64,000 nt of DNA, from the NCBI GenBank assembly GCA_012845835.1, contig JABAKD010000023.1, positions 2,863,197 to 2,927,196 on the forward strand, written 5' to 3'. Below are positions 24,501-37,500 of this stretch, one piece after another; the first letter of the stretch is position 1, and every line of letters starts with the position of its first letter. The notes under the pieces are model-generated. The model ran no database searches. It was not told the origin of the DNA and was given only the letters and a program-made list of their open reading frames with translations. This DNA comes from Undaria pinnatifida (taxonomy: Eukaryota > Sar > Phaeophyceae > Laminariales > Alariaceae). Made by a program: the position numbers and the translations under genes.

Positions 24501-27500
24501 CGATCACAACGGGGTCAAGATCTACCTGACCCTCTACGTCGATGACCTTTTCCTGGCCGGCAACGACTCTAACGCCATTTCGATGGTGAAAGGGAAGTTG
24601 CAAAAGCGCTCCAAAATGACCGAGACATGGGGGAAGCATCTCTCGTACTCGGAATAGAATTCAAGAGGAATCGCGAGGCAGGTACCTTGACTATTTCCCG
24701 AGAGGCATACTGCAAATCGATCCCGGATGTCGGACTGCAAGTCGACTAGTACACCTGGTTACGGCCCCGAAATGTCGAACAACCAGCCCGAGGACACACT
24801 TCTCAACGAGGAGACGCGCCAGTACCACGGGATAGTCGGATCGCTCATGAACATTGCGCAAGTGCTGAAGTATGACATCATGTACGAGGCAGGCCAACTG
24901 GCTCGCTCGAGTGCAAAACCCAGCAAGGTGCACATGGTGGCATCAAAGCATACTCTTCGCTATCTAGCAGGAACGACCAACTTCAGCATCACCTACAAGA
25001 AAGGAGGTTTTAAGCTCGCGACCTTCTCACACTCGAGATGGGCAAACAACCCTGACAACGGGAAGTCGACATCAAACTACGTGACGATGCTGGCAAACGC
25101 TCCGATGAGCTTCAGGTCGAGGCTGCAAGGTCTGACTGCGATGTCCTCCATAGACGCGGAGCGGGTCGCGTCCGCCCTGGCGATGAAGAAAGCAGTGTTT
25201 TGCTCAAACATGTTGATGGAGCTTGGATTCATGAAAGAGTTTGCACAATGCCTGTGTAACAACACGGCTACCCTACCTGCATTGGGGAATCGGTCCTTCA
25301 GCTCGAGGACCAAGCACATCGCATTGCGCTTCTTCTTTATCCGAGAACTGGTAACGGAGGAGACGATATCCATCCATTACGTCCCAGCGGAGGACAACCT
25401 CGCCGACATCGGTACAAAGCAATTCAACAAGCACAGGTTCAAGCACCCTATGGACCTCATCAACAAGTTCTACGTCAACACGTTAACCACCGTCGAATTT
25501 ACAAGAAAATGAGTAATTTGCTTGTTTGACTCTGTCTGTTTAGAATTAGCTTACACTTTTGATTTCTTTCTTAGGATTGAAGATTGTAGTTGGTTGCGTA
25601 GGTAACAATGAGTATCATCACTTGGTTGAAACACGTATGACATGCATTTGTTTGCTTAAATTTGTTATCATTAGTTTTGGTATAATTCAGAGAAACTTTC
25701 ATTGAGGAGGAGTGTTATGGAAATGTTAGCACATAGCCAGTATGAGTCAATGTTCAGTAGCACTGCACTTGCACGTCGTCGATCATCGTAGATCTGTTAT
25801 GTGTCGGTTGGCATGTAACGTGCGTATGAATATGCGGAGGAATTTCTTCCGTAGGATTCTCTGTTGCCTTGACGAGTAGGTCACTCTCTCGTGTGGATCC
25901 TTCCGGATTGTCTAGCATCGCAGCCATCCTGGTCATCTCCAGTACCCAGCCGACTTCTGGACTCCTGCATAGTCTGTGGTTTATCTTTGAGTGTTGGCCA
26001 CATAAGCGCCAGTGTTTACAACATCTTTACATATTTTCGACACGGAAGCACTCGAGTCTTCCAGGCTATCCACTGAACAGTGTCACCAACCCGACAAGCG
26101 TCGGGGACACAGCCTCTCTGCCACCGTGCTGGGGTATACCACAATATCCATAATAGCATCCTCTTTTCTGGGAAATTCATTCTCGAGGTCACGAGTTAAT
26201 CTAGGAACACTGGCAGCCTTTGCGCACAGGTTTTAGGGGACGCTATTGCTGTCATTTTTTTCGTTTAGACCTCCTTTCCTTTTTCTGCTCTGCACATCGA
26301 ACGAATTATGATCGATTATCCGAACCTTATGTGTCACGACCGTGCCCAGAGCGTAACGGTCAAGCCATTCGGGACTTAAGAAGAGCTGTCCAATCGCCAT
26401 GTCCCGACATATTAACAGCCATATACATTGCCTACAACAGAAAAGAGAAATAGGCGCACGATCCGGCTTGACACAGGGTGATCTTGAGTATAATTTTCAT
26501 ACCCCGTTTTCTTTCTTCTGTCTTTTCAAATATTTCTGTAGTCCAGCTAACATGCGTCTGACGTGCTTATTGGTTGTGATAGGTAACACGAGATAATTAT
26601 GCAGGAGATCCACTTTTTTTATGACACAGATTTATAGTCGATTGCCAGGAGATATTGTCAAGACGTTCCCTATTGCTCTGTATCATCGCGGATAATTCCC
26701 GGCAAACACACGACGACAATTTCAAGAAGGGCCCAAAATGTTGTCATAATGTCATCAATTAATTGCCGGCGCACACGATGCATTGACTAGCAGCAGCAAC
26801 AACAACAGTCAGTACCCAGCGCAACCCTTGCAACCACACAACAACACGTTCGAAACACTACTGCCTCGATAATCGCACCTACTCTCAGAAGTGCATCCAC
26901 GTTACTTTTTTGGGGATAAATATACATATATACATATGGAATTATTGCAGAAGATATATTATGCTGTCTTCAAATGTAGACGGTGGATCGTGGACCAATA
27001 TAAACGGAACGACGTTTTGGAGCGGCGATGAAAAAGACTGACAAAACATTGATTCTCGTACTGTGTTTTTTGAACGCGATCATCCGTTTGTTGTGTTTGT
27101 TTTCTTTTTTGATGGTCTGGCCTGTGTTGTCGTACCCGGTACGCTTTCATTTAACTTGGGTTATACCTTGATTATTTGCGATTGTTTGGATTACTCTGTC
27201 TCACAGTCTGTGATCACATAAATTGAAGTTGTACCTCTCTACGATGAAGAAAGCTCTGCATATAGACCTAGAAGCCAACATCTAAAAGCAGCTCGGGCGT
27301 ATACCGCCCGAAATACATTTGTTTTTTGCGCACTTCTCGCACGTCTCGCTCAACCCACGTATCCGATTTCGGCCAGATGTGGAACGGATACGTCAGGTCG
27401 GGGGGCGTTCAGCTGCCCCCTGGAGACGGTTTTCGAACGAGTCTGTTTGACCGAGAGTCTTAGTTCCTAGAATCGCATGCTGAGGCCGAGACGGGAAAAA

Positions 27501-28293
27501 AAACTCCTGACCAAGTCCCCCCCAAACAGAATGATCACATATTTTTTTTTTTTAATACCATATCGGAAAACAATGGATTTCAATGCATCTCCAAATATGC
27601 AACCCCCATACAGTAGATCACACTCGTCCACAGCCATTAACCCACATGATTATGCTTTTTTTACTGTCTTTCTTGGGGATGCGTTTGTTTTGCACACGGT
27701 GGCGTCGATAGCTGGTCGCCTGTGATACACCAACATCAGCAGCAATATGGTCGTTAGTGTAGATGTATCAACCAAGTTGTTGAAAGATTGCCCATGAAAG
27801 GATGATTAAATTTGTTAGGGCAGACAACAGAAAGCGGTATATCGCCACAAATCCGCGCCACCGTGGGGTATGGCAGAATTCACTAGGTCTTTAACCCTGA
27901 TCCGTGACGCTGATTGGTCAACTCATGCTCGTACCGGCTTTTGACACCAACTCCTTGCGGTACATCGTACCGCGGCTTCTCAGCTCGACCGTCACCGTTT
28001 CCGGACGCGACCTATAACGCTTTCTGTCGCGAAATACACCATGCTGACCAACTTTGTCCCATGCTGTTAGCCCAGACAGTTCCTCTCAATTCCTGACTGA
28101 TCTTAACCGTGGGCACAACGCCATGTAGCATCCATATAACGACGAGTTTTTTTTCCCGTCATACATCGGATCCGTTCAGAGCAATCATTGCAACACCCCT
28201 TCCGCACACAGCACGAACCGCTGATCAATCATACATACCTCCCACCATACGTAGCTCGCACACCTCACATATACATTATTGAAAAAATGTTGC

Positions 28294-28336
<43 letters not shown>

Positions 28337-28434
28337 GCTGTTGTTTTTTTTCTTGTTGTTGTGGTTGTTGTTGCTATTGTTGTTTTTGTTGTTGTTGTTG
28401 CTGTTGTTGCTGTTGGTGCCGGTTCTGGTGCTGT

Positions 28435-28523
<89 letters not shown>

Positions 28524-31500
28524 ATGTTGCTGTTTCTGTTGTTGTTGCTGTTGTTGTCGCAATACCTCGCATAATCACGTCCGTGGTCACAGAACAGGCT
28601 CCAGTATTGGGTTAGGTATTGACAAAGGCTGGGGCGAAGGGACAAAGGAAAAGTAACAGTCCCTCAACACGGCAAGGACCCTGTTGGCCTACACATACAC
28701 CCGAAAACGTCCGCCGTCCGCCTTGCGAGTTCGTGCACCGCGGCATGTTGAAATTCACGCAAGGAGGAGACGCCACCCCACTTAAACTTGGTAGTCAAGA
28801 CCTCGGGCACAATTGAGATGCCCGGAAAATAACCTATAAATTGTTACCAATGCCCTAAAACCTATCAAACAAAAAAGACGTTCTCGAGTGGTGGCGCAGT
28901 CTGTGTGGTGGTACACTGCTGGTTATGTATTAAACAACGGCTTTCGACAAATGAAATGTGGACCATAAAAAATTTCGGGAGTATAGTACGTGTAGTTTTG
29001 TACATAGCCTTCAACATGTAGTCTGGTAGCCATGCATTCAGTCTACCGGCACAGACCTGGTCGGGTAGGTTTTTTGTAGCCGGAAGCACAAGAGGTATGG
29101 ATGCATGCTCCGGCTTAGAAGCGTTTTGCTGAAGAGAGGAAAAAGAGTTGTTGAGAGTCAAAAATGTGTGATGTATAGGGGGTAGCTGCATCCATATCTC
29201 TGAAGGAATCCGAAAGAAGAAAGAGTACGAAACCGCATCGCCCTATTAATGCTGCATGACGTTGTGCCCATGTTAAGATTCGATCGCAATTGAAAGGCTA
29301 TCGGACGTTAAGAGCCTGGGGCAAAATATGTTCGCATGGTGTATTTCGCGACAGAAGACGTTATCGTTCACGTCAGGAAACGGTGGCAGCCGAGCTGAGA
29401 AGCCGCGGTGCGATCTACCGCAAGAAGTTGGTGTCAAACCCCGGCACGAGGCTGAGTGAAGCAATCCGCGTCGCGGGTCGGGGTTAAAGACCTCGGGGTG
29501 TTCTTCTGTACCGTACGGTGGCGCGGAATAGCGGCGGTATGCCGCTTTCTGCCGTCTACCCCCTTTGTTACATTGGTATTTTGAGAATGTGAAGTACATC
29601 ATTCCAAAAACACAAAAAAAAGACGTCTCGAAAAAACTAATCGAGAAGTCATCTTGCTTTCTGACATGAGATACGAGCACCTTTCCTGTCATACACCTAC
29701 AAAAATAAATGACAGGGGTACAATCAGGAGACGAGATTGGAGGAAGGCGGCCTACGCTTCGGTAGGAGGAGGGGGGTGGTCCTCTGCCGATGTTGAGGAA
29801 CTCGAGCGTATGGGTCAGCACCTGATTCCACAGCAGACTTCGACCGTATTGTATATGTAGTCCAACGTAGAAAAAAATATAATGACCCGGGTGTGGTAAA
29901 ATATAGTTCCTTTGAACGACCCCTTTCCGTGCCATGACCTTTCTCAGGTGCATGAATGTATACAAATGTGCATGTGAAACGTGTAGTAAAATTTCTGCTC
30001 AAGAATTGCCCAGTGGAAAGCACACGGAGAACGTCAGGTAGCTATTTCGATTGAAGGCGCCCAGCTCGCAACGATGATAAAACAGCGGCAATGCTGAATC
30101 CTACACGAAAGAGAATTTAGTTCAAGCGCCGGGGGAAATAAGGGTAAACATCTGAGACCATGGCTTGTCCGGAACATTGCTGGCGGTAACACTTCTTACT
30201 AATTGGGCTGGCAGCCAAAGATGGCGATATAAAACAATCCATATAAACATATTTATACACCGGTGAATATCTGACGTACAACTAATTTCCATGTTTAAAT
30301 TAATCAATAGGGTTAGTGCAAACGATCTCCCCTGCTCATTGTGGCGTGTGCCCCAGGTTCCTGCTCGGGCTCCTAAACGGCGTGATGGTGGTGTCTAGAA
30401 CACTTGTTTCTGAAGTGTGTGGCCGTGAGCACGAGACCGTCGGCATGGGAGTCGTCACTAGTGAGTGTTCACGCGACATTGTCTTGATCAAACATGCTCG
30501 AAACTCACACACCGAGTCAGTTCACCGATGCCGCATGAGCTGAACAATTGTATTGGAGTCTGAGGTTGCTTAATCTCAGACGTCCACTTCAGACAACAAG
30601 ATCAACGGTGTTAAACGTTCTCGGAAGGAATGACGGTTCACCAAATCGTGTGTGCCTATCGCTCCCTCCTGATTACCTTCCCACCCACAAATACCAGCCA
30701 CCCACCCACCCAATAATTCACCCACGCCACCCACTTACCCACCCGCCCACCCCCACCAACCCACCATCCGTAATACGCACTTCCTCCCCTTCCCACGGTG
30801 ACCGTTTTCGAATTTGTGTCATGGGGCCATAAAACACGTTTAGCCTCCTGGGCGGTCGGAGGGATTCTAGGACCTGGCGTTGGCGGACTGTTGGCGGATC
30901 CGGCGACATATCACCCTGCCACGTTCTCACAACACGGGCTATTCGGGAGGTGAATGCCTCGGCGTTGTTGTTTATCGATCGGGTATGGCAATGGTCGATG
31001 CTGCTACTTGATTTGGCATACTCGAGCGGCAACGGAGGGTATGGCGTATCTGCCCCAGCGACCTATCGGTGTTTCTCAGATCCGCTGCATACATTACTAA
31101 ATTCTGTACATCAAAGTGATTGGGCAGAAATAGTGTTTGACGCCCTCCACGGTGCTGCCGTTTACCAATGTTCTGGTGGCTCTACTACTATGAGCTCGAT
31201 ACCAAACTTGAACAAAACCAACAAAATACGAATTGCGATCCGACTGACAATGGGGTGGCCTTACTGCAACAGAGTATCAGCATTACCTGATATGACGGGG
31301 TGTTTTCATTTCTAAATCCCGTTGGAATGCAAACAAAACAATTGCATTGAAGCGCGCGCGCACGTGGTAAATCAAGGCCAGCCAACCCACAAACTAAATA
31401 GGTTGCAAACTAATAGAAATTGCAGGACAGGCCTGAAAGGGGTAGCCTGTGATAGTGGCGTTCGTTGGTCCAGCATTAGTATTGTCTATGGTTTCCTACG

Positions 31501-34500
31501 GCACTTCTACCCAGCCAGGGGTAGTAGGTCGTTTACACCCTACCCAAAGCAAAACGCGTGTGGGACTCCAACGATGTAGCTTATAGTACGTCAGTTCAAA
31601 TGCCTCGTCAGCCTTTCAAATCCCTTCCAAACCATACAAGTACTACCGTGAAACCCCCGACTTAAGAGCACCTCGTGACAAGGAAAGGCAAGCATATATA
31701 TCTACACACTGGTTGATCTTATCCGTACTTGGCAAGACATAGATATTTTGTTGTGTTTGACTAGGGATGCCTATTCGGCCGCTCTTAAGTTCCGTCTGCT
31801 CGTATCTCGCGAGTGCTGGTGCGACGTAAGATACAAGGAAAACGTTTAGGCCAACATGTTTTCCTGAGTAACTGGGGTTGTGTGAGATATGGACCTCTCC
31901 AAATGAAGAGCCTCAGGATTAAGGCTACGGTACGGGTGGGAAACCCTTTTCTTTTATTACTTGGTCTGAGCCTCATGAACCACCGACTCTCTTTTTCACT
32001 GACAAACGCACGTTAGGCGATTTGTCTGACGGAGCGTGGCTAACCAATCCATCAAGGACGGAAATGAAAAAATATAAAAAAAAATGACGGAAGTCTTTGA
32101 CAGCAAAGTACAGGGCTGTCACTCGCGCCGGTGATCCCGGACCACGTGAAAAAAAGGGCCCAATAGGCACTCCCCTAACGTAGCATTGGTATTACCCTCC
32201 ACCGTTTAGTATGTGTAATAATTACTGTATTATTTGGTACAACCTGTTTCAACTATACACGAACGGCATGCTGGAAAGGAGAAAGTCTCTGCACGCGTTA
32301 TTATCCTCTCTCCGTCCGCTATTAATGGATGTCCAGTTCCGACCCGGTTCTTCAATCAGTGTCTAAGATGATACCATACCACTGTAACATATGAAAAACA
32401 CCCATAACGCTTGAGGTTCTCACACGACACCGAAACACCCAACAGGTACCCCTATCTTCTGCCTAATCTGGTTGGGGCTGGATTGTCATTCGCAGCGCTA
32501 CCGCTGGTGCTGTGCTCTCTGAAGGACCCCCAGTTATCGGCACGCGGCAATAACACAACGTGAGATCTACTCCTATTGTTGCTTCCGGTGCTGTTGGCGA
32601 GTTACCTTTCGTGGGTTCCAAAAGAGATTAAGCTTCAGATAGTTGAAACGGGTTCCGAGTACAGCGCCATCCACTCGTTGTTAGTATTAAGTCCGAAACG
32701 CTACAGAGACGAAGACGTTTGATCGCGGTGTTGCAAGGGGAACAGAGCGGGGGATGTCATATGCCTGCCCTCGTGGTCGGAGTACTCTACTACCAAAACG
32801 CCCCATAAAATTGTATGGTATACCAGCACCTTGAAAACGACGGGCACATCCCGAGGGGGTTGTGTTTTCCTGTCTCCTTTGCCATAGGTGGCAGGCGCTC
32901 CCGGTGCTGATAAAAGAGTGAAACGCCCCCACATTGCTTCCCCGGGCTACCATAGCCCCCGCTTGCCATTCGACGAGATACACACAACATGGTATTGTTA
33001 GGTGGGAAAACGTTTGACGCCCAACACCAACTCGGCAGTATACCTGTGCCACGTTTAGGTCGACTTGCCACGATTATCTTGCTCGGCGTTACATACCCAT
33101 GCGTGCACAGAAGTTGAAGGTCGGCAGTCGCGTACCTTGAATGGCGTCTCCAAACACCACACCAGACAGCGCTCTCGAGCCTTAGTCTCCCAAACAGGCG
33201 AAGGGACGGCGACATGAACCGTGCAAAGTACGTGATCGGATAGGTTTGCTTGCAAACTCAAACGGCGCGAAATGGTGCTTGATGTGCTGCGGCGTTGTTT
33301 CTCGAAGCCAATCCCTTTATGCATGAAGGTTGTATATCAGTGGTGCCGTGTATTGTTTTTTCGGGACAAAGTGGCACCTAGACGCTAAATTTTGCCGCCT
33401 TTGTTACCGAGGGCATGGATTACAACCGTAACATTTCACCGTGGGGCGTCTGATGGTTGAACTGAAGCCTTTTTCGTGCCGTGCCACACCGTATGGCTGG
33501 CACTATTGAGAAACGATCAGTTCGAACCAACGTCTTCCTCATTCAATCATCTTGAAGAAGAAAACTGTCAAGGGAGACACTAGCGTAGGTAGATGTTGGC
33601 AACAGAAGTGAGGTTCTTGATGATCGGCCTACACCTTTTTTCTACTGACGACGGCCCCTCCCCAAACCTTATGCATTCTCCCTCTGAAAGCGATAACCTG
33701 TTGGCTTGGTTTTCTTCTTGGCGCTGCTTCGTCGGCTGCATTGGCGACGGCAAAGTTGAACAACGCAACTCCGATGTTGGTGGCAACGGCAATAAGGGCG
33801 GAGCCCGTGTAAAGTATGTGTCTATGGATGAGCCGGAGTCCCCGCGGACACGAGATGACTCCGATATCCCAAAGCGATCCAGGAAGCCGCAGGAGGTGCT
33901 CCCTACGGTGATGACTCCACAAGTCGAAACGGAGATATCAAACCAGTGTTCAGCTGTGCTCGTGCAAGACGAATACGAAGTCGAGCCGGAAATCTTGCTG
34001 GCACAAAAGAACATCCGACTTCTCCTGCTCATAAACGGGATATTTGCGGTACGGAGCGGTGTGCATCTGTTTAATGGCTTCACTACCTAGGGTTGGGTTG
34101 GTTCAGTGTGCTAAGCACAGAACCGACGCGAAGGGCTCACACGTAAGAACAGCTCTCTCTGTTTGTTTGACGAATAATCTGTGAAGGGTAGGCCAATGCT
34201 ACGGTAGGGCGGAATAAGCCCACCTCTTCACTGCTACATTTGGAACAATCGCGGACAGGAAGACCTTGGGCGAATGGTGTGGTGCATCGTAGCCTAAGAT
34301 TTCATGACGGATGCACGCCGCACATTTCAAGCCGATTTAAAGCAACAGCGAGATCATTCTCTCGAGTGACCGCGAGCCACTGTAGAAAGTCCCAAAACGT
34401 GATCCCTTTTCTGTAGTCTGGCAATTTCTGTCTTGGCGGCGATAGAGCGTAGTATAGCGCTCTGGTACTAGGGTATCTCTCGTTTTCTTTGTTGGGAGTT

Positions 34501-37500
34501 CAGATAAAATCCAGGGGCTGTTTTATGTACCTCATGAGTGAACAAGACTCGTCGACAGGCCGGTTCAAAAAGTATTGCAAAAACCGTTTCCGCGCCCAAA
34601 CGTCCCTGTTTCCTTAAACGTCCACCCCTAAGCTCTTGCAACACCATCAAGGGTCGGTGTGTATTTTATATTCGTCCCTATTTTTGGCATTCACATGGTT
34701 TTTGGGTTATGGTTGGAACGGAGCCCGTCCCAAGATCCGATAAGTAATCGTTGGCGGATTAGTCAAAATATGACACACACTCTTTATCAAACATTCGGCA
34801 AGGGTTGACACCACACGTTTGCAAAACATCGGTGTATTTTTCAAAAATGTCTTGGATATTTAGATATTCTTGCGGGAATCACTAGCTATTCACGTACTTT
34901 TTGTGAACAGACCAGTATAGGATCGACAGTGAGCGTAAAATTTGACGACATGCTGGTTCTACGCAGTCATTTTTTTATCGTATATACCAACGTCTCCGGC
35001 CGTTCATTTGCATGCCGCGTTCATATTTGGTTGATATCGCCACGTTCCAACCCTGCAAGGGGTTTTTACTTACAAATGGACTGGCCAAAAATCTGAGAAC
35101 ACGAGATGGTGCTATTCGATGTTCGTCGACGAGCGTAATGCTCTGAGAAGTGGGAGTGTTGCGTGTTAATAAGTGCACTAAAAAGTGAAGGCACGTGGCG
35201 ACGATTGTCTAGAAGGTCGTTGATGGTATAATCTCCTGCGAGTTGAGCTGGAGATTGCAACGGATGATTGAGAATATAAGCTCGATATACAACAAACTAG
35301 AGCACGTGGAATCTTCCCTGTCTGAACAATTTGCGACAAGGATGGCTGCTTTCTATGGAAGCCCCAAACTGGGAGATATTGATCTTACTGTCGGCGCTTC
35401 CACGGTCGACATACAGTTGACACCGTTATCACCAGCTCTAGGCCCTAAGGAGTAAATCTGGCAATGTCGCGCGTTTCCGCTGTTCATGGAGGCCAGCATG
35501 TTACAAAATTTGTGATATTCTAGTAGACATTTCAAGCCCCATTTGCGCTTGATAAAAAAAACAGCTGGACATTTGCCGCAACCCAGACGGCAACGGAGTT
35601 GGTATACAAAGCACCCGTCAAGGCCCGAACATTTCCAGTGTTTCAGCACATACCCTTTTTAAATGCTTTATACTGTTAAGGTGGTCCCTTGCCGCGAACG
35701 GTAACCTCTATGTTTAAACGTATGCTACTGTTCTCGGCGATCCATTGCTACTGTTCACGCTCCTCAGTTCGTATACTCTGGGTTCGACGAGGTCTATCCT
35801 CTGTGGTCTCTGTCTAGCGCCCCTAAAGGGGGGCTTGATTGGTCAACTGTTCAAATCGGAAAGGTGGGTCTGTGGTGTGTGTTGGGGCGTGCCACGAAAA
35901 CGATACGGTCCTACTTGGTCGCCTCAAAGGTCCCCCATGACCCCGGTTGAGTAGTGCCCGTTGAGCGCCGTAGAGCCTGGCAAATCGTTGGACAGATAAG
36001 AACAACCTGTAGTTGCAGTGGATACTACATTGTGCGGTTTTTAGCATAGATAGTGCCGGTATTTTCATCTGAAATTATCGGCATTATGTAGGACGCACTG
36101 CTGTAGGACTCCCTGGCCAAGCTACTGCTCACCGACGGGATTTCCCGAGAGTCGACTGTAGAAGTACACCACCCAGCATATTGGGAAACACTTTCTCGTT
36201 TTGTGTATGTTACATGCCTAATGCAAAAGCTTGTTCATAGGTTTCCGCTTTCACGTTTTCATCAAGGTTTATATGATAGTGCGTCTGTCTCCGTGAGCAG
36301 AGACCTTCAGAACGTTTGTTTGCTGACTAAGGAGAAACAAAAACCAACTACGATAAGGGTGCTAATGTGAAGCGGTAGTGTGCTAAAGCAGTAACATTCC
36401 CTTACTACGGGAAGACGATTATTCGTTCCAGAATGTCAAAGCAACTGTTCAGTAGCGTTATTACAGCAGCTTTACAATAATTTGCGTGAGAACGACGAAA
36501 TTTGAATGCTTGACGAAAAATATATACGATGATGAGATATTTTGACCATGATGGCGATGCTGATCGTTAAGATGACGATTTTGCTGGCAATGAAGCTGGT
36601 GGTGGTGACGATGATGACGATGTTTATGACAACGATGATAACTTTGCTACTGTTGCTGATGATAATGTTACATATAAGGATGACGACCATTCTAAATTTG
36701 ACGGATAGTATGACGACGGTGACGATGATGGTGCGTATCATGGGTACAAGTCGATTCAGTCCGGGCTTTTCACCTGTCAATTTCCCCACCCAAACCGCCG
36801 TGATCAACTGGACAGGTTTTCTTATCCCTCGGAGTGTTGGTGCTGGCGTTGGAGACATTGGTCGTGCCGTACGTCACGCCTTGGTTGGGTGTCAAGAGGT
36901 CCCATAGGATAGGATCAATGGTCGAGGTCCCGATGTATATATTGCTTCCCATGCTCTCCCGGATGGCTAACAGTGACGGGTTGCCAATTTTCTTCATCTC
37001 GGTGACCCTGTTGGTGATCTACTACGCTGGTTCGAACGCGGTAGGTGATTTTGACTGGCTTCAGGTGTTTTTATTTTAAGATAGCACGAACACTACGACG
37101 CAGGATATGCCAATCTACTTACCATACAAGTTATCTATCTGTCTCCATCTATAGCACTAGATGGGCTGCGATGCTAGCGGAGAGTACATGCGGAGTTCAC
37201 GGGTGTAGTTGTGGGGGTGTCGGTTGGGGTTGAAGAATAGCTAGACACAATACATGACAACGTTGAGTCGTCTTACGATAGCACCCCGAACTTTTCTTCG
37301 GCGAAGTCACCTGTTTCGGAACAAGCTCCCGGCCGTACACGTTGACATCCGGTGTCCCATCCCAACCCGACGTCTTTGTTCAATTGTTCACTGCAAACAA
37401 AAAAATATGTGGAAAACTTCGATTAATAGCAACCTTCCTCACACCGAGCAGCCATGAAAGGTTTTCGGGGGTGCTATCGTAGAAGCAGTCTGTATATATA

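Larger units (their letters stand above)
19283..26155 (+). mobile_element. full-length but decayed Copia-type LTR retrotransposon
   Basis: LTRs lie at 19283-19729 and 25713-26155, both starting TGTTATGG and ending CCATAATA. They differ at roughly 25-30 of 445 positions. The flanks GTATC (19278-19282) and GCATC (26156-26160) are a target duplication with one change. A purine tract (GAGGAGGAG) precedes the 3' LTR. The internal order is gag, protease, integrase, reverse transcriptase, RNase H, which is the Copia (Pseudoviridae) order. Every domain is broken by stops or frameshifts, so the element is dead. It lies sense-oriented in the 21.6-kb transporter intron. Confidence 0.9.
27813..29569. mobile_element. 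possible foldback/TIR element with ~270-bp inverted ends
   Basis: 27813-28105 aligns to the reverse complement of about 29280-29569. Shared blocks include GGCAGACAACAGAAAGCGG-like ends, GGTCTTTAACCC, CACCGCGGCTTCTCAGCTCG-like sequence and CTGTCGCGAAATACACCATG. The inverted ends face each other across 1.2 kb that contains a microsatellite-tailed retroposon fragment (28.3-28.6 kb). No transposase ORF and no convincing target duplication were seen. The alternative is two independently inserted repeats. Confidence 0.55.

Noticed and set aside
28188-28645. Long ORFs of Leu, Cys, Val, Ala/Thr, Asn and Gln on both strands
   Set aside because: They are all six-frame readings of one GTT/GCT microsatellite and carry no other sequence.
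29273-29965. 230-codon minus-strand ORF
   Set aside because: Its C-terminal third is the right inverted repeat shared with 27.8-28.1 kb, where the frame is not conserved.
36472-36907. Met/Thr/Ile-rich ORFs on both strands
   Set aside because: Produced by the GAY repeat; the real coding segment there is the exon at 36816-37040 in another frame.
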